Both the position numbers and the translations under genes were made by a program. Positions 13,440 through 24,789 of a stretch of DNA of 64,000 nt are shown here, one piece after another (positions within the stretch are counted from its first letter, which is position 1; the number at the start of each line of letters is the position of its first letter). Source of the stretch: Diphasiastrum complanatum (Eukaryota; Streptophyta; Lycopodiopsida; Lycopodiales; Lycopodiaceae); assembly GCA_029204225.1 (NCBI GenBank), contig CM055095.1, positions 18,747,450 through 18,811,449 of the forward strand, in the 5' to 3' direction. Below the pieces are notes generated by a model that saw only the letters and a list, made by a program, of their open reading frames with translations, made no database searches and had not been told where the DNA came from.

Positions 13440-14222
13440 TTAGGAGTAAGTTGTGATTCCACTTGTACAATCTTTTTTCGGTTCTCCTGGTTCGGCAAGA
13501 TTCATTGGTTGCGTCCTAGCTGGGCCATCGTAAACCTCTTTAGATTTCGGTATATGTTCTTCAGGTTCACGATGTGCTTTAGGTAACATAATAACCACAT
13601 CATCCAGTGTATAACGTTTAAAATGCTCTGGCATATCATGCTGGACTACATTTGCTTGTTCTTTTTCGAAAGGACTTGTCTTGGATCTTTGTTTAGCCTT
13701 CTTAGCAAGATTTGATCGTGGAGGTGATGTCTTTCGAGATGATAATTCTTTCTTCACAGGTGAAGACTTCCTATACGATGATGTCTTGCTGGAAGTCTGA
13801 CTTGAAGAATCATTCTTGACTTTTTCTTTGCCTTTATCCAATAGAGGTGGGACTTCCTTTGAATCAATCTTCCGAGGGGGATTTTCCCATTTCAGGACCG
13901 TATTATAATGTTGCTTAGCTTGTTTCTTCGTCATTGAACCTGTGATCTTGTCTCCTTTCAATATAACTGCTTTGGGCGGTTTGATTGTTGGTTCATCAGG
14001 AACATTACGCACTCCAAATCTGGTCAGATCCATATGATTTAATATTTGCTCATCTGTAAGTTCTGCATTGCCATCATAAGTCAAGGCATGGCTCACTAGT
14101 ATGAGATCATCCTCAATTGGATCTGGTATAGGTTTTGTTGATATCCAGGCTACATTCAGCACATTTAGTGGAAACATGATTGGTGTATCCAAAGTTTGAT
14201 CTAATAAGGAAATCTCGCTCAA
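13440..14222 (-). pseudogene. Element G linker between protease and RT, Lys/Ser-rich, 260 codons open
   Basis: Minus strand. The region between protease and RT is long and compositionally odd. It begins with ordinary folded-looking sequence (FPLNVLNVAWISTKPIPDP), then has about 90 residues dominated by Ser, Lys, Pro and Thr (such as SSQTSSKTSSYRKSSPVKKE). A likely structured end follows (FKRYTLDDVVIMLPKAHREP). No known domain is recognised. It may be a disordered spacer or nucleic-acid-binding tail of the polyprotein. Confidence 0.6.
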
Positions 14223-14237
14223 CTCTAATTGAATATC

Positions 14238-15365
14238 TTATTGACACATATATCCTACTGTACAATCAATTGTTGCAAGAGCTTCATTCCAATTGACAAT
14301 ATCCGTTTGAGAATTGTAGTGAACTCCCATTTTTTTCTCTGGTCGATCACAAGTGTGATCTGTTGTTGATAAATCATCATCTTCTTTTTGAACCACTGGT
14401 TTGATAGTCCAAGTCGTAGGATCAATTTTAACTGCACATTCACGATTTTCAAAAGTGATTTTTCTGGTGCCCCAGTTATGAATCACTTGCGCAACTCGTA
14501 ACCATGGACGTCATAATAGAACTCGGTAGACATTTGGCGCTTCTGGTAAGTCCATCACGACGAAAGTGATGACGAACTATACTCCTGCAATCCTGACAGG
14601 TATATCTTCCACCATTCCTCGTGGATGAACTGTCATTTGATCAGCTAGCTGAATAGCAAAAGTAGCAGGTTTGATCTTTGTAAGGCCCCATTTTGCACAT
14701 AGCCTTGTAGAAATCAGGTTAACTCCTGAACCGCCATCTATCACGGCTGCTGCTTTAGGAAATTGTCTATGTTGTATCGGCAAAGTGATATTCTTTCCTT
14801 TACTTTCCCAAGCGGCTCCAATATGAAGTACATCGTTAGATTCTTCAAATCTAGCACAAAAATGTGGCTCCTGATGGACTTCTGGTTCTTCTTGAGCTAA
14901 CTTTTGCGCTCAGACTTCTTTTGCTTTTGGCACCAACTTTAGGAACTCTCCCAATGAAATATTGATCTTGCTAGACAAAATGTTCATGAGTGTTTCTATA
15001 TGCGGTGCTTCCGGTTCAGTCATCTTGAAGGGTTCTTCATGATGATGTAATTGATCATTCATATCCGTACGTAAATTTCTTGGAGGCTGCAATGGTGAAG
15101 ACCGAACTTCATCTGTTACTTTAGCAGTCTCAAGTTCCTCTTCTTCTTGCAGATGTTTAATCCACTGTCTCATATCCTGATATCTTCGTTTTCCTGCATT
15201 AAGATTTGGATAGACTCCCGATGTTGTTGGTGTATCGTTTAATGGTATAGAATCAGCAGGTACTGGATCCACTACTGGTTCTTTTTGCTTTTGTGCTCTG
15301 GTGACCAACATCAAGGGTGCACTTGGTTTATTTTGAGCTACTGATCCTTGCTTGATTGTTATCAA
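14238..15365 (-). pseudogene. Element G protease region
   Basis: Minus strand. The aspartic protease signature AVIDGGSGVNLIS is followed by the GLTKIKPATFAIQLADQMTV and RGMVEDIPVRIAGV segments seen in plant Gypsy proteases. The upstream part (LMLVTRAQKQKEPVVDPV and an acidic, Gln-rich stretch) links it to gag. Fossil. Confidence 0.82.
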
Positions 15366-16750
15366 ATTTACAGGTGTTGTAGCTGGTGGTGGCTTCGGTC
15401 TTGCTGGACAGTCTTTATAGCAATGCCCATATCCACAATCACGACAGAATGGTACAAATTTTTTTTTATTTGGACATTCTGCAACTCTGTGATTTTCTCC
15501 ACATGCAAAGCATCCAAGTGGTGCTCTGGTCCAACTTCTCGAGGCCTGTTGTTGAGCGGCAACATAAATGGCATACTGTTCTGAAGATCCTCTTTCCTAA
15601 TCATTACCATAGCTCCATTGCTCAGCACTTCCGTAAGATTTTGGTTCCATCAAATTGGCAGGAGGAGCGGAGTGTTTTGGTGAGGCTAACAAAGCTAAAC
15701 GTTTCGGGTATCCAAGAGTAGATTGTCGCAGTCTTGCTGCTGGATTTCCACCATATTGTGGTTCTCAATATCCCATCTGGGCATACCGTTGCTGAATTAT
15801 CTGAGGGTTGAGGCTGCAAAAAGCAGTCTCATGGTCAGGTGAATTACATAGATGGCAAACACTGATTTCCATTCATTTTTTCAATTGAGGACACTCGTTC
15901 ACTATGTGATTTCTTGTACAAATAGAACACCAGATATTTTCCCTGATAAGAAAAGTCTTTGCAACCTTCTCAGGTTCCTTGTTTGCTTCTGTGTGGAAAT
16001 TTTCCAATGCTTTGATCTTCTCATCAAATTGCAACTACAACTTCTCCATCTGTTCTTGCTGGGTCTTCCCAAGTTTCTCGAACTCATTGAGCATCATTTC
16101 TGCAGTAGCATTGGCATTCGTTGATGCAATAGTGGTGGATGTCGTAGTAGTCTGCCCTGTTGTATAAGGCAACATACTGACATTCGGCTCATCATCTGAA
16201 TCTTCATCCTCCTCCCGAATTGCATCGTCCATAGCATTTTGCAAAAGTGCATACTCATTATGACATTTCAGCTCACGTCTGATCCGTTTAGATAGACCTG
16301 ACAAAAACCACATAATCATGGCATTTTCATTAATCATCTCAGGTTCGCATTTAGATCTGAGACGTTTCACCCTTTCGATGTAATCTCGAACCATTTCTCG
16401 CTTTCCCATTTTAACTTTACTTAAAAGTAGGAAAGGGTCTTCCATAAACTTCTACGGTTTGAATCGTGTGATAAGGGCTCGTTTAACAACCTCCCAATCT
16501 GTACGTTCCGTTTCATCTTGGTTATAGTACAATCTTGTGCTACGCATGTTAAGGCCATAGGAAACAGCTTAAGTTTATCTTGAGGATAAATCTCACCATA
16601 GACCTCACAGGATTCAGCATAATTTTGAAGAAATCTAACTAGATCTATTAACCCATTATACTTGGGTAGATCCAATCGGGGTGCTCTTCTAACAATAATT
16701 GGATTGACCTCCTGTGGAGAACCTCCAGGAGCAGCTCCAGGGGCAGCCAT
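15366..16750 (-). pseudogene. Element G gag with zinc knuckles
   Basis: Minus strand, starting MAAPGAAPGGSPQEVNPIIV at 16750. Gag core segments follow: LDLPKYNGLIDLVRFLQNYA, MVRDYIERVKRLRSKCEPEM and MIMWFLSGLSKRIRRELK, which match the plant retrotransposon gag fold. Then comes a Thr-rich stretch, a Gln/Glu-rich helix, and Cys-rich units near 15860-15930 and 15400-15520 (CFACGENHRVAEC, then CRDCGYGHCYKDC), the RNA-binding zinc knuckles. Fossil. Confidence 0.87.
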
Positions 16751-17004
16751 CTTTACAAATTTAGATCAAGCGGTCAATGAGATTGGATCTAGATTTTTCC
16801 AAAAAAAACTATCTTAGATCAAATCTGCTAGATCTATTCCCTTTTTCAAGAATCTGACTCTATATGATAAAAAACTTTTCGAAATTTGATCAATCGATAC
16901 TTCTCAAAAATAATAAATCTCTCAGAATCCAATTCAGAATATATCAGATTTGATCCAAATTTTGAAAGAGACTTGATCTAAAAAATCAGAAACTAAAAAT
17001 AGGA

Positions 17005-17665
17005 CTGGCGAAGGTTCACTAGGCGAAGGTTGGCTCGGCAAAGGTTAAACAGGACTATTTTGAAAAAAAAAAAAAAAAAACTCTTTGAACAACTTTTTTG
17101 ACAATTTTTTGAGAAATAACCTTCGCCGACATCTCTGGTGAAAGATCTGACACAGATAAAACTATGAAAAACTGGACGAAGGTTTCTGACACAAGGAAAT
17201 ACATTTCTTGTTGTCTGACGAGGATAAAATTCAAGATTTTCTATGATCTGATCAAGAAGAATCTTCGCCGAAGTCAAAAATAGTATTTTTCTATAAATAG
17301 AATGTTCTGGAAACTCGGCAAAGGTTATGGCGAAGGACCAAGAGTAATACTGGTAATTTTGCAAAAAAAGTGACTTCTTTGACAAAAATATGGCAATATG
17401 ACAACTGATTCTCTGAAATTCTTTCTATTTTTGGTATTATTCTTCGCCAACCTGGCAGTAGGTAGATATGAATCACTTCTAAGCACAATGAATTGAGTGA
17501 AGGTTTATTTTTTGTATTTTTAGGGTTTTGGTGATTTTTTGGTGTTTTCTGATGGTTTTTCTGATGTTTCTAGAAATCTGCTAGGAATTAACCTTCGCCC
17601 TTCAAACTGAAAGTTCTGTGAACAAAATCGAAGGTGTTTGCAACTCGACGAAGGTTTCTTGAAAG
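17005..17665 (-). repeat. CTTCG-motif cluster in the leader of element G
   Basis: Between the primer site and gag about a dozen copies of a short motif, CCTTCGCCGA or its complement TCGGCGAAGG with small variations, occur on both strands (for example at 17007, 17022, 17120, 17262, 17329 and 17590). A matching cluster lies in element G's other non-coding stretch at 20455-20800. The sequence between the copies is not repeated. Confidence 0.85.
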
Positions 17666-17972
17666 AGGGTAAAAAGTTCTAAGTTCTAATGACGCTTTTT
17701 GTCTCTTTTTGACCAAATCTGACAGATTTGACCAATTTTTGTTATTTTCTCTGATATCTTAGATCCAAATGGATCTTAAGATTGGTGATCTGAAAAGGTT
17801 TTCATGTTTAACAATCAGATTAGATTTCAAACAAGCAAATCCACTCAAATCAAGCAAAATCAATCTCAAACTAACCCTAAAATGCAGATCTAACACGATT
17901 CATGCCACGACAAGATGCCTAATGCAAGCTAACCATCAACCAAACATGCTGCAAACTGAAAAATTGACGTAG

Positions 17973-17991
17973 CTCCCCGGAAATGGTGCCA
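17973..17991 (-). other. Primer-binding site of element G
   Basis: Minus strand TGGCACCATTTCCGGGGAG, four bases inside the LTR end. Its TGGCRCC start and GGGGA end resemble the primer sites of plant Athila/Tat-type Gypsy elements. It fixes the element's orientation. Confidence 0.75.
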
Positions 17992-17995
17992 AAAT

Positions 17996-18742
17996 TGTAG
18001 TGGATTTCTTTCCTTGCCTATCCTCAACTCAAGATCTAATCAATCTAGCATCAAGGAGATGAAGTTAGTTGTCACGCGTAGGTTCGTTCCCATGAGAGCG
18101 ATAGTATAGTTCAGATTTCAACATGAATGGAGGATCTAACACTAAGCATTAACACTACATCCATTAACCCTACTTCCAAACCCTAAATCCACAACAATGA
18201 TAGAAACTTACTCTTTCTTTCTCTCTCTTTCTCTCTCATAAAAAAGCATAAAAAAATAGCAATCCCAATAATGATCAAATCCAACAATTAGCAAAATCCA
18301 AAGGAAGCATAAGAAATGGAGGAAAAGAGAGAAAGAGCAAGGACATTCATCAATTCATTTCTAAAGAGAACCAATCTGCTTTATTGAAATGAGAAAATGA
18401 ACATCAGGAGCAACTCGAGTTGGTCCCTTTTTATAGTAGAGAGAAGGACCCTGGCCTCTGAATCCTATTGGTCCAGTCTTGTCTCTCTTTTTATTCAAAT
18501 TTAAAAAAGTGTGGGAACCATCAAAATTGGAGGGAAAACCCAACTTTATTCACTAACTTGACATTTAGGCCATGCGACATTAAAAGTCCCACAAAAAGGC
18601 CTAAAGTCCTTTTATTAACTTTTAACTGATCAATCAAATAGCTATGTGATCATTGAGTTGGACTTACACACGCAGGGTGCCAAATCCCTCTCACTTATTA
18701 ACTAGGGTTAGGTTTGCCTTGGGATCCGCAAACCCTCCAACA
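17996..18742 (-). repeat. 5' LTR of element G
   Basis: Minus strand, 747 bp, starting TGTTGGAGGG and ending CCCACTACA. It contains a TATA box (near 18435, CTATAAAAAGG), a GA-rich tract and the box GGCACCCTGCGTGTGTAAG (18663-18681). It is the reverse complement of 23617-24272. The base run next to its outer end, TCTGC on the minus strand (18743-18747), equals the run after the 3' LTR (24273-24277). Confidence 0.9.
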
Positions 18743-19022
18743 GCAGAACATAGTGAAAGAGTAGAATGTCAATCCGCCAACAAGCGAGACCTTCACTCTA
18801 AACTAAAACTGCTAATTCAGTCACTCTATTTTCGTGCATCTCGTCTTGAGTTGTGTGTCATGATTGCTAGAATAGAATATGTTTTGTGATGTATAGTTGA
18901 GTGTCTGGGATCCTGTAAGGGCTTCCGCACAAAAGAAAATTATAAGACAGAAAATTGTTCGTGATAAAGAAGATGAAGTGAGGACGAACATGAATCAGTC
19001 CCACGCACGCGCTCTTGTGACA
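18743..19022 (+). repeat. Part of the 3' LTR of Copia element C, in reversed orientation
   Basis: These 280 bp match, as reverse complement, the LTR of element C at 28767-29050, including CCTGTAAGGGCTTCCGCAC, TGTGTCATGATTGCTAGAAT and the terminal TGACA. The rest of this LTR is at 24273-24778. The base run next to it, AATCT (19023-19027), is the target duplication of element C; its partner AGATT (minus-strand AATCT) is at 34732-34736. Confidence 0.9.
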
Positions 19023-19302
19023 AATCTGTATCAACATAATTTGGCTATCCACGGCAACGGCGCCAAAAATCGGTATATGTCGCAATATACCATCACAAAA
19101 TTGCTATATTTACGTAGTATTTAGATTGTTTCCCAAGGAGACAGCTCTCAAAAGTTGTTAAGTTGAAACATTATTGACTTATTTGAAATGAAATGGAGGT
19201 CTGACCAAAGAATGATTTAAGTTCTATGTACGAGATTGCTAGTAAACTCGAAATCACTCACACTCAACAGTGCGGAGAACAGAAATCAGAAAGGATTAGC
19301 TT
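19023..19302 (-). mobile_element. 5' end of Gypsy element H (LTR end, primer site, leader)
   Basis: Minus strand. The end of an LTR (about 19079-19300) is followed by a primer site at 19049-19065 (TGGCGCCGTTGCCGTGG, the form common in Athila/Tat-like plant Gypsy elements) and a short leader ending in the AATCT duplication of element C. The matching interior of H resumes on the plus strand at 34732. No second copy of this LTR was found in the window. Confidence 0.7.
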
Positions 19303-19309
19303 CGTCGCT

Positions 19310-20195
19310 ATGAACCCTTGCATCCGGTTTTATCGCAAGCACCGTTTGAAAAATGGGGACTGGATTATGTTGGTCCTATTCATCCTGCCAAACAAGGATC
19401 TCAGGCCCGATACATTATCGTCGCAACTGATTATATGTCCAAGTGGGTTGAAGCCAAAGTTGTCAAAGTGGCTGATGCAAAATCTACGGCCAAGTTTCTA
19501 TATGAAAATATTATAATCAGATTTGGATGTCTGATCGAAATTGTCAATGACCGGGGTACACACTTTGTTAATCAAACAATAAAGTGTTTATTGGAAGATT
19601 TTTTCATTATACACAGATTTAGTACTCCCTACTATCCCAGAGGGAATGGCCAAGCTGAATCTTCCAATAAGATTCTCTGCACCATTATGACAAAGACAGT
19701 TGAAGCAAGTCGGTCCGATTGAAAACATTAACTATATGCAGCATTATGAGCATTTAGGACCGCTTACAAAAATAGTACAAATCAAACACCTTTTCAACTG
19801 GTTTATGGTCAAGATGCTATTATGCCAATTGAATTTTTAATCCCATCTTTACGCGTAGCAGCACAGAACGATTGAGTGATGATATGTCTTTACAACTCTA
19901 TCATGAAGCGTTGCACAAATTATGTGAAATCCAATTGATGGCAGTTCATGCCTTAGCGGCAGAGAAAGCCCGCCGCAAGGCATGGCATGATCGTCGATTG
20001 CACAAAAAAGATCTAAAAGCAGGAGATCTTGCATTGATGTACAAAACCAACCTGATCAAGGGTAAGTTGAAGTTTACCGGTGAAGGCCTGTATAAAGTGA
20101 AGGAAATCTTGAACTATGGCGCAGTAATTCTTGAGCACTTGGATGGAAAACGATTCGATACTCCAGTAAATGGCAGCCGATTACGCAAGTTTTGA
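19310..20195 (+). pseudogene. Element G integrase core and C-terminal domain
   Basis: HPVLSQAPFEKWGLDYVGPI opens the rve core with its first Asp. IIVATDYMSKWVEAK and the second Asp region (IVNDRGTHFVNQTI) follow, then FSTPYYPRGNGQAESSNKIL with the Glu of the D,D-35-E triad. The C-terminal part reads AEKARRKAWHDRRLHKKDLK and then VKEILNYGAVILEHLDGKRF, typical of plant Gypsy integrase ends. Fossil. Confidence 0.9.
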
Positions 20196-20454
20196 CAGTC
20201 TGCTCCGCCAATTCAGCAAGCCTGATCTCAATATATTTTTTAATTTTATTTTATTTTTTCAATTTTTGGTTTTCAGTATTTAATTTGCTAAGTTTTTTGG
20301 AAAAAGACGGTTAAAGAAAAAATAAATAAATAAGGAAAGATTGATGAGCAAAAGTCAGGAAGTCATCAACATAAGGAAAAGGAAGCACAGTATTTTTGAT
20401 GGACAATGACTTAGAAAATCACTGATTTGGGCAGATTTGGCCTAATACAGTACC

Positions 20455-20800
20455 AAAAACCTTCGTTGAGCTCTTAGATTGTACATCCACCCTTGATTTA
20501 TCTACATTGAGGTGGGCGAAGGTTCTTGACAAGATAAAATGCAATTTATGAGTCAGACGAATGTTCAGCGATATGCCATTTTGGGAACCTTCGCCGAGCA
20601 TCATAACCTCATTATGAACCTTCACCGACCTGCTAGATGATCTTAAAATGTTAAAATTAGATTGTCCATAGGTTCAGATTGTGAAGAAATACATTTGTGA
20701 CAGTACCTGAGCGAAGGACCCTCCTGGGCGAAGGTTCATCCTTCGCCAGTCCTGAAAACGTCCGCCTGATAGGTTCAGATCCCTAGAAACCTTCGCCGAG
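20455..20800 (+). repeat. Second CTTCG-motif cluster of element G
   Basis: About eight copies of ACCTTCGCCGAG or GGGCGAAGGTTC, with variants, on both strands (near 20459, 20514, 20589, 20617, 20711, 20727, 20739 and 20789). They lie in the spacer between integrase and the 3' ORF. Confidence 0.85.
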
Positions 20801-20802
20801 AT

Positions 20803-20823
20803 TTTTATAGCCTATTTTTATAG
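20803..20823 (+). promoter_or_regulatory. TATA-like box before the 3' ORF of element G
   Basis: Two TTTTTATAG repeats lie about 80 bp before the first ATG (20884) and 140 bp before the next (20959). Similar boxes precede the corresponding ORFs of H and I. Promoter function is inferred only. Confidence 0.35.
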
Positions 20824-20883
20824 TACTGCACATGCCTGCAAATTTTTCTTCAAAACTGATCAGCCAAACTACTATTCAGTGTA

Positions 20884-23619
20884 ATGGACCCACCAAATTC
20901 ACCTATAAGTTGGCTGAATTCGATTCATTCCTCACTTGTGCTAGCGTTTCTGATCATCATGTCTTCTACCGATACTTCCCAGCCTCCGCCCTATACTATC
21001 CATCGTGATGTCCCATCTGCAACGGACATCATGATTCTTCCTAGCACAAGCATGGTCACTCATTGGGTGACCCTTGCGGAGCCTCTACTCACTGTAATGG
21101 GTATTCATGAGAGAGCCTTTTCGGGTCGTATCACTCTTGCCTTCAGTACGTGGAAGGAAGAGAAATCCAAATTCTAGATCACTTTCCAGGGAGCCACACA
21201 CAAGGTGCATGTCACTGAGGTCGCCCTTGCAGCCCTAGGAATATCATCTGGTACGCAGGCCTCACCCAATCACAAGCCCGCCAAACAGGCCATCAAGCCA
21301 TTTATTGACCTCACCAACGATCTACACTGGACCAATGATGGCTACCTTTTGGAAGCCATCACTGAGCCTTCCATCCACGTAGCTGCCCAGCTATTGAATG
21401 ATTTCATGATGGTTGGCAACCTCAGGAAAGACCGCATCACATCTCAAATCCTTCACAGGATAGTGGAATCCCACACTAAGTTGGCCAAATCCCCTCTTGA
21501 ACCATATAATTGGTTCAAGATTGTTTTTGGTGAGCTCAAACGAGCTAATAAGGCCAATACTAAGCAGCAGTTCGTTGTTGGCTCTTTATTGTCCCTTTCA
21601 GCCGGTTCTCACTTAGAAAACAGAATCCATGGCTTCCACCTGGATTCTGTGCTTTCGGTCTACGAAGAAGCACCGGAAAAATCATCCCATCAGGCCTCAA
21701 ACTCTCATAGTCATCGTCGTCCATGCCGCGAGATCATAATTACTGACTCGCCTTCCACATCATGACGTCGCACTAGGCATACCTCGTCAGCTGCACTTCC
21801 ACCCCCTGCTGCTGTTCGCACTGAACTTCCCATCCCCCTAGCCTCTGATGCTTCCCTCGCCTCTACTCCCATACAAGGACAGTTTGTGACCATTGGGCCT
21901 ACCATTCCCATCACAACTGCCCAGGCTGCCTCACCCCCGCACACCAAAGCCACCTCACCCAACACATAGTTCTTTATGGATATGTTCGATGATTCCGACC
22001 CCCTTGGGGCCACCGAAATCTTTGAAAGGCCCCAGAGCCAAGCGCCCTTTGAACCCCAATCCCCTGGAAGAGGATTCGGACATATCCATGAATCTACTGT
22101 TGGTGTCGAAGATGTCAGCCAACAACCTCACACACAAGGTAGCCCAGCCACACTTCGGGTTGACACAACTGTAAAATCACCAAAACAGTTCAACGCCATA
22201 GTGCCTGAAGGGTCTGAAGAGGAGGATATTTTTGAAGAAGAAGAGATCGTGGCACCTATTCCACGCCGACCAAGGACAGTACCATCAGGTCCTCTTGTTG
22301 CTGTCGTCGCCACGACCATCGATTCTGGTGATGCTCTAGGGTTGGTTTCAAGCCTTGTACAAGTGATCCAGTCTATGCTGGATAAGAAGAAAGAAATGGA
22401 ACAGAGAATCTCTGATCTGGGGTCCGAAAACACTCTGATCAGTTAGAAAATTTTCCAGTTGGATCGAGAATTAAAGATAGCCAAACAACATAAATATAAG
22501 ACTAAAAGCAAAAAGAAGTTGGCCCAGCAACAAGCTGATCGCTTGGAAAATTACATTAGCTCCTTGTAAAACGCCCTGACAACCGCACATGATCAGGTAG
22601 ATTAGGCAGTGCAAGATGCCAAGCAACAGGTGCAGCTGTTGAAAGGGCAATTACAGATGGCTGAACAAGATCACACACGGCTTCAAGGTGAATTGGATGC
22701 GACCACCCTTGAGCGTGATGCCTATCTGCAAATGCAAATACCCGATCATCCAGTCACACCGACGGAGATTGCGTATTTATTCAAAAAAGTGGAGACATAC
22801 AAAGTGGCCCTTCAGGGATTCCAAGGCCGCTTTGATAAGTTCAAAGGAGCAGCTTCAACCGAGTTGGCCAAGGCAAAAGAGACCATCATGGCCTATGAAA
22901 AAGCAGCCGCTCAAGCGTTGGAAGTCGGACCACAAATTCTCGTCTCGGTCATGCCACAATTCTCCCCCCCCCACGCCAAGAAGCTATACCAATGGATACA
23001 TGGATTGATTCGAGCATGGACTAGGGGGGAGCTCTAGATATAGCAGATCAACCGCCAACCATACCGACAGTACAAGCGGGTCCATCCTCATCAAGGACAA
23101 GACCTCTATTCAGAAGGCCCATCAGTGTTGAGGACTAGATCCAGACCTTCTTAAAGCAATATCTGCATGAGTCCTCGCGTGGCGGATGAGTTCTGAAATT
23201 TAAGACCTCCGAGATCAAGGCCGGCAAAGAGTTCGACAAAATACCTGCACTGGGAGAGCAACCGGCATGGAGAATCATGATTTTTGAGAAAAAAATCCGG
23301 AAACAATTAGGAGTTACGTCACCAACCCTTGCCAGTTGCGGGTAGATCCCTATTACGTGCCAATGTCGCAAAGAAATAAATGGAAGACTTGGGGTTGGCT
23401 ATGGACAAAATCACCATCCATACACCCAATTGGCCAATCATCCATCAGCCTTACAGTTGGACCATTTCAGTGGGCTTCCACCGTGCTTTACAAGCATATC
23501 AGAGAGAGTATGTCCACTCTCCAGATCCAACGGTGCGACAATCGGCAATGTTTGCTAAAGATCTAACTCTGTTGGCGTCAGTGGCAACCAAATGGGATGA
23601 TTGTCTCCCTCCTCAATGA
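20884..23619 (+). pseudogene. Element G 3' ORF (env position, not envelope-like)
   Basis: Lies after integrase, where some plant Gypsy elements carry an extra ORF. Likely starts are at 20884 or 20959 (MSSTDTSQPPPYTIHRD). The N-terminal domain includes VTLAEPLLTVMGIHERAF and WTNDGYLLEAI, which reappear in element I. A Pro/Ser/Glu-rich linker follows (about 21660-22330), then a long coiled coil (about 22360-22960, for example MAEQDHTRLQGELDATTLER). The C-terminal segment has PNWPII and DPTVRQSAMF, also shared with I. There is no signal peptide or transmembrane segment, so it is not a typical envelope. It may belong to the Athila-associated 'putative plant transposon protein' class. Fossil. Confidence 0.65.
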
Positions 23620-24272
23620 TCACATAATTATTTGATTAGTTAGAATGTTAATAAAAGGACTTTAGGCCTTTTTGCGGGACTTTTAATGTCGCAGGGCCTA
23701 AATGTCAAGTTAGTGAATAAAGTTGGGTTTCCCTCCAATTTTGATGGTTCCCACACTTTTTTAAATTTGAATAAAAGGAGAGGCAAGACTGGACCAATAG
23801 GATTCAGAGGCTAGGGTCCTCCTCTCTACTATAAAAAGAGACCAACTCGAGTTGCTCCTGATGTTCATTTCCTCATTTCAATAAAGCAGATTGGTTCTCT
23901 TTAGAAATGGATTGATGAATGTTCTTGCTCTTCCTCTCTTTTCCTCCATTTCTCATGCTTCCTTTGGATTTTGATAATTGTTGGATTTGATCATTATTGG
24001 GATTGCTATTTTTTTATGCTTTCTTGTGAGAGAGAAAGGGAGAGAAAGAAAGAGTAAGTTTTTATCATTGTTGTGGATTTAGGGTTAATGGATGTAGTGT
24101 TAATGCTTAGTGTTAATGGATGTTAGTGTTAGATCCTCCATTCATGTTGAAATCTGAACTATACTATTACTCTCATGGGAACGAACCTACGTGTGACAAC
24201 TAACTTCATCTCCTTGATGCTAGATTGATTAGATATTGGGTTGAGGATAGGCAAGGAAAGAAACCCACTACA
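23617..24272 (+). repeat. 3' LTR of element G
   Basis: Reverse complement of 17996-18640, ending CCCACTACA. It includes the TATA box CTATAAAAAGAGACC (near 23830) and a GA-rich tract (near 24026). It is directly followed by TCTGC and then by LTR sequence of element C. Confidence 0.88.
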
Positions 24273-24778
24273 TCTGCTTGTTGGCAGACTTTCATGTGCA
24301 GCTATGGTGTCTTGTCTATCTTACTCTATTCACTACGTCTCTCTCTGTCTCTTACAGATCTCTGTATTCACACCTATTATTATGATCCAGAGAGGATCAT
24401 TTATACCTTCACTATGTGGAGTTTACAAGATAGCTAAACATCGAATCACATGACTAGTTAACGCTAATCAACTAGTTAGTTAGTCTCAGTTGTTGCTACT
24501 CGTTTCAGCTGGGCGTAAAGCCCATTGAGCTGTCAGTTGGCAGTGCGAAAGATTTTTCTTCATCTGATTCGTAATCGTTCGTTTGCTTTCGTTCTTTTTA
24601 TAGTTTTCGTTTCGCGTCTCTTTTTCGGCTTTACGGTCCTGGAGGTGTGTTTGCGTTCGCAATTGATTCGCGAATCGTTCGTGCTTCGAGTCAAAGTCAT
24701 GTTGACTGTCGTGAATTGTTCGACCTTCGTATCTTGTTTGTGCTGCGACAAAGTTGCAGGAGTTCACCATTTCTGACA
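24273..24778 (-). repeat. 3' LTR of element C, main part
   Basis: Minus strand, starting TGTCAGAAATGGTGAACTCC at 24778. It matches 34343-34731 and 29050-29166. The polypurine tract (minus-strand TTCAAGAGGGAG, 24779-24790) abuts it. Confidence 0.92.
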
Positions 24779-24789
24779 CTCCCTCTTGA

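Larger units (their letters stand above)
11650..18742 (-). mobile_element. Ty3/Gypsy element G, minus-strand block (5' LTR to integrase zinc domain)
   Basis: Read on the minus strand the parts are: 5' LTR (17996-18742), primer site, a 1.2-kb leader rich in CTTCG motifs, gag with zinc knuckles, protease, a Lys/Ser-rich linker, RT, RNase H and the HHCC domain of integrase. The order protease-RT-RNase H-integrase marks Gypsy. The RT motifs resemble the Athila/Tat group. The rest of what appears to be the same element (integrase core, 3' ORF and 3' LTR) is on the plus strand at 19303-24272. Broken, with many breaks. The LTR copies differ by roughly 4 percent by eye. Confidence 0.88.
19303..24272 (+). 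mobile_element. Ty3/Gypsy element G, plus-strand block (integrase core to 3' LTR)
   Basis: Parts: integrase core and C-terminus (19310-20195), a non-coding stretch with CTTCG motifs, a 3' ORF of unusual type (20884-23619) and the 3' LTR (23617-24272). The LTR and motif content match the minus-strand block at 11650-18742, and the TCTGC duplication closes the pair. Both blocks are therefore taken as one element inserted in the 3' LTR of Copia C. Broken, with several breaks. Confidence 0.85.

Noticed and set aside
21711-22433. Minus-strand ORFs (about 100 codons) over the 3' ORF of G
   Set aside because: Shadows of the Pro/Ser-rich linker; Gly/Ala/Val-rich composition follows from it.
20884-23619. 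Reading the 3' ORF of G as a retroviral envelope
   Set aside because: No signal peptide, no transmembrane anchor and no Cys-rich surface domain; a coiled coil alone is not evidence of fusion function.
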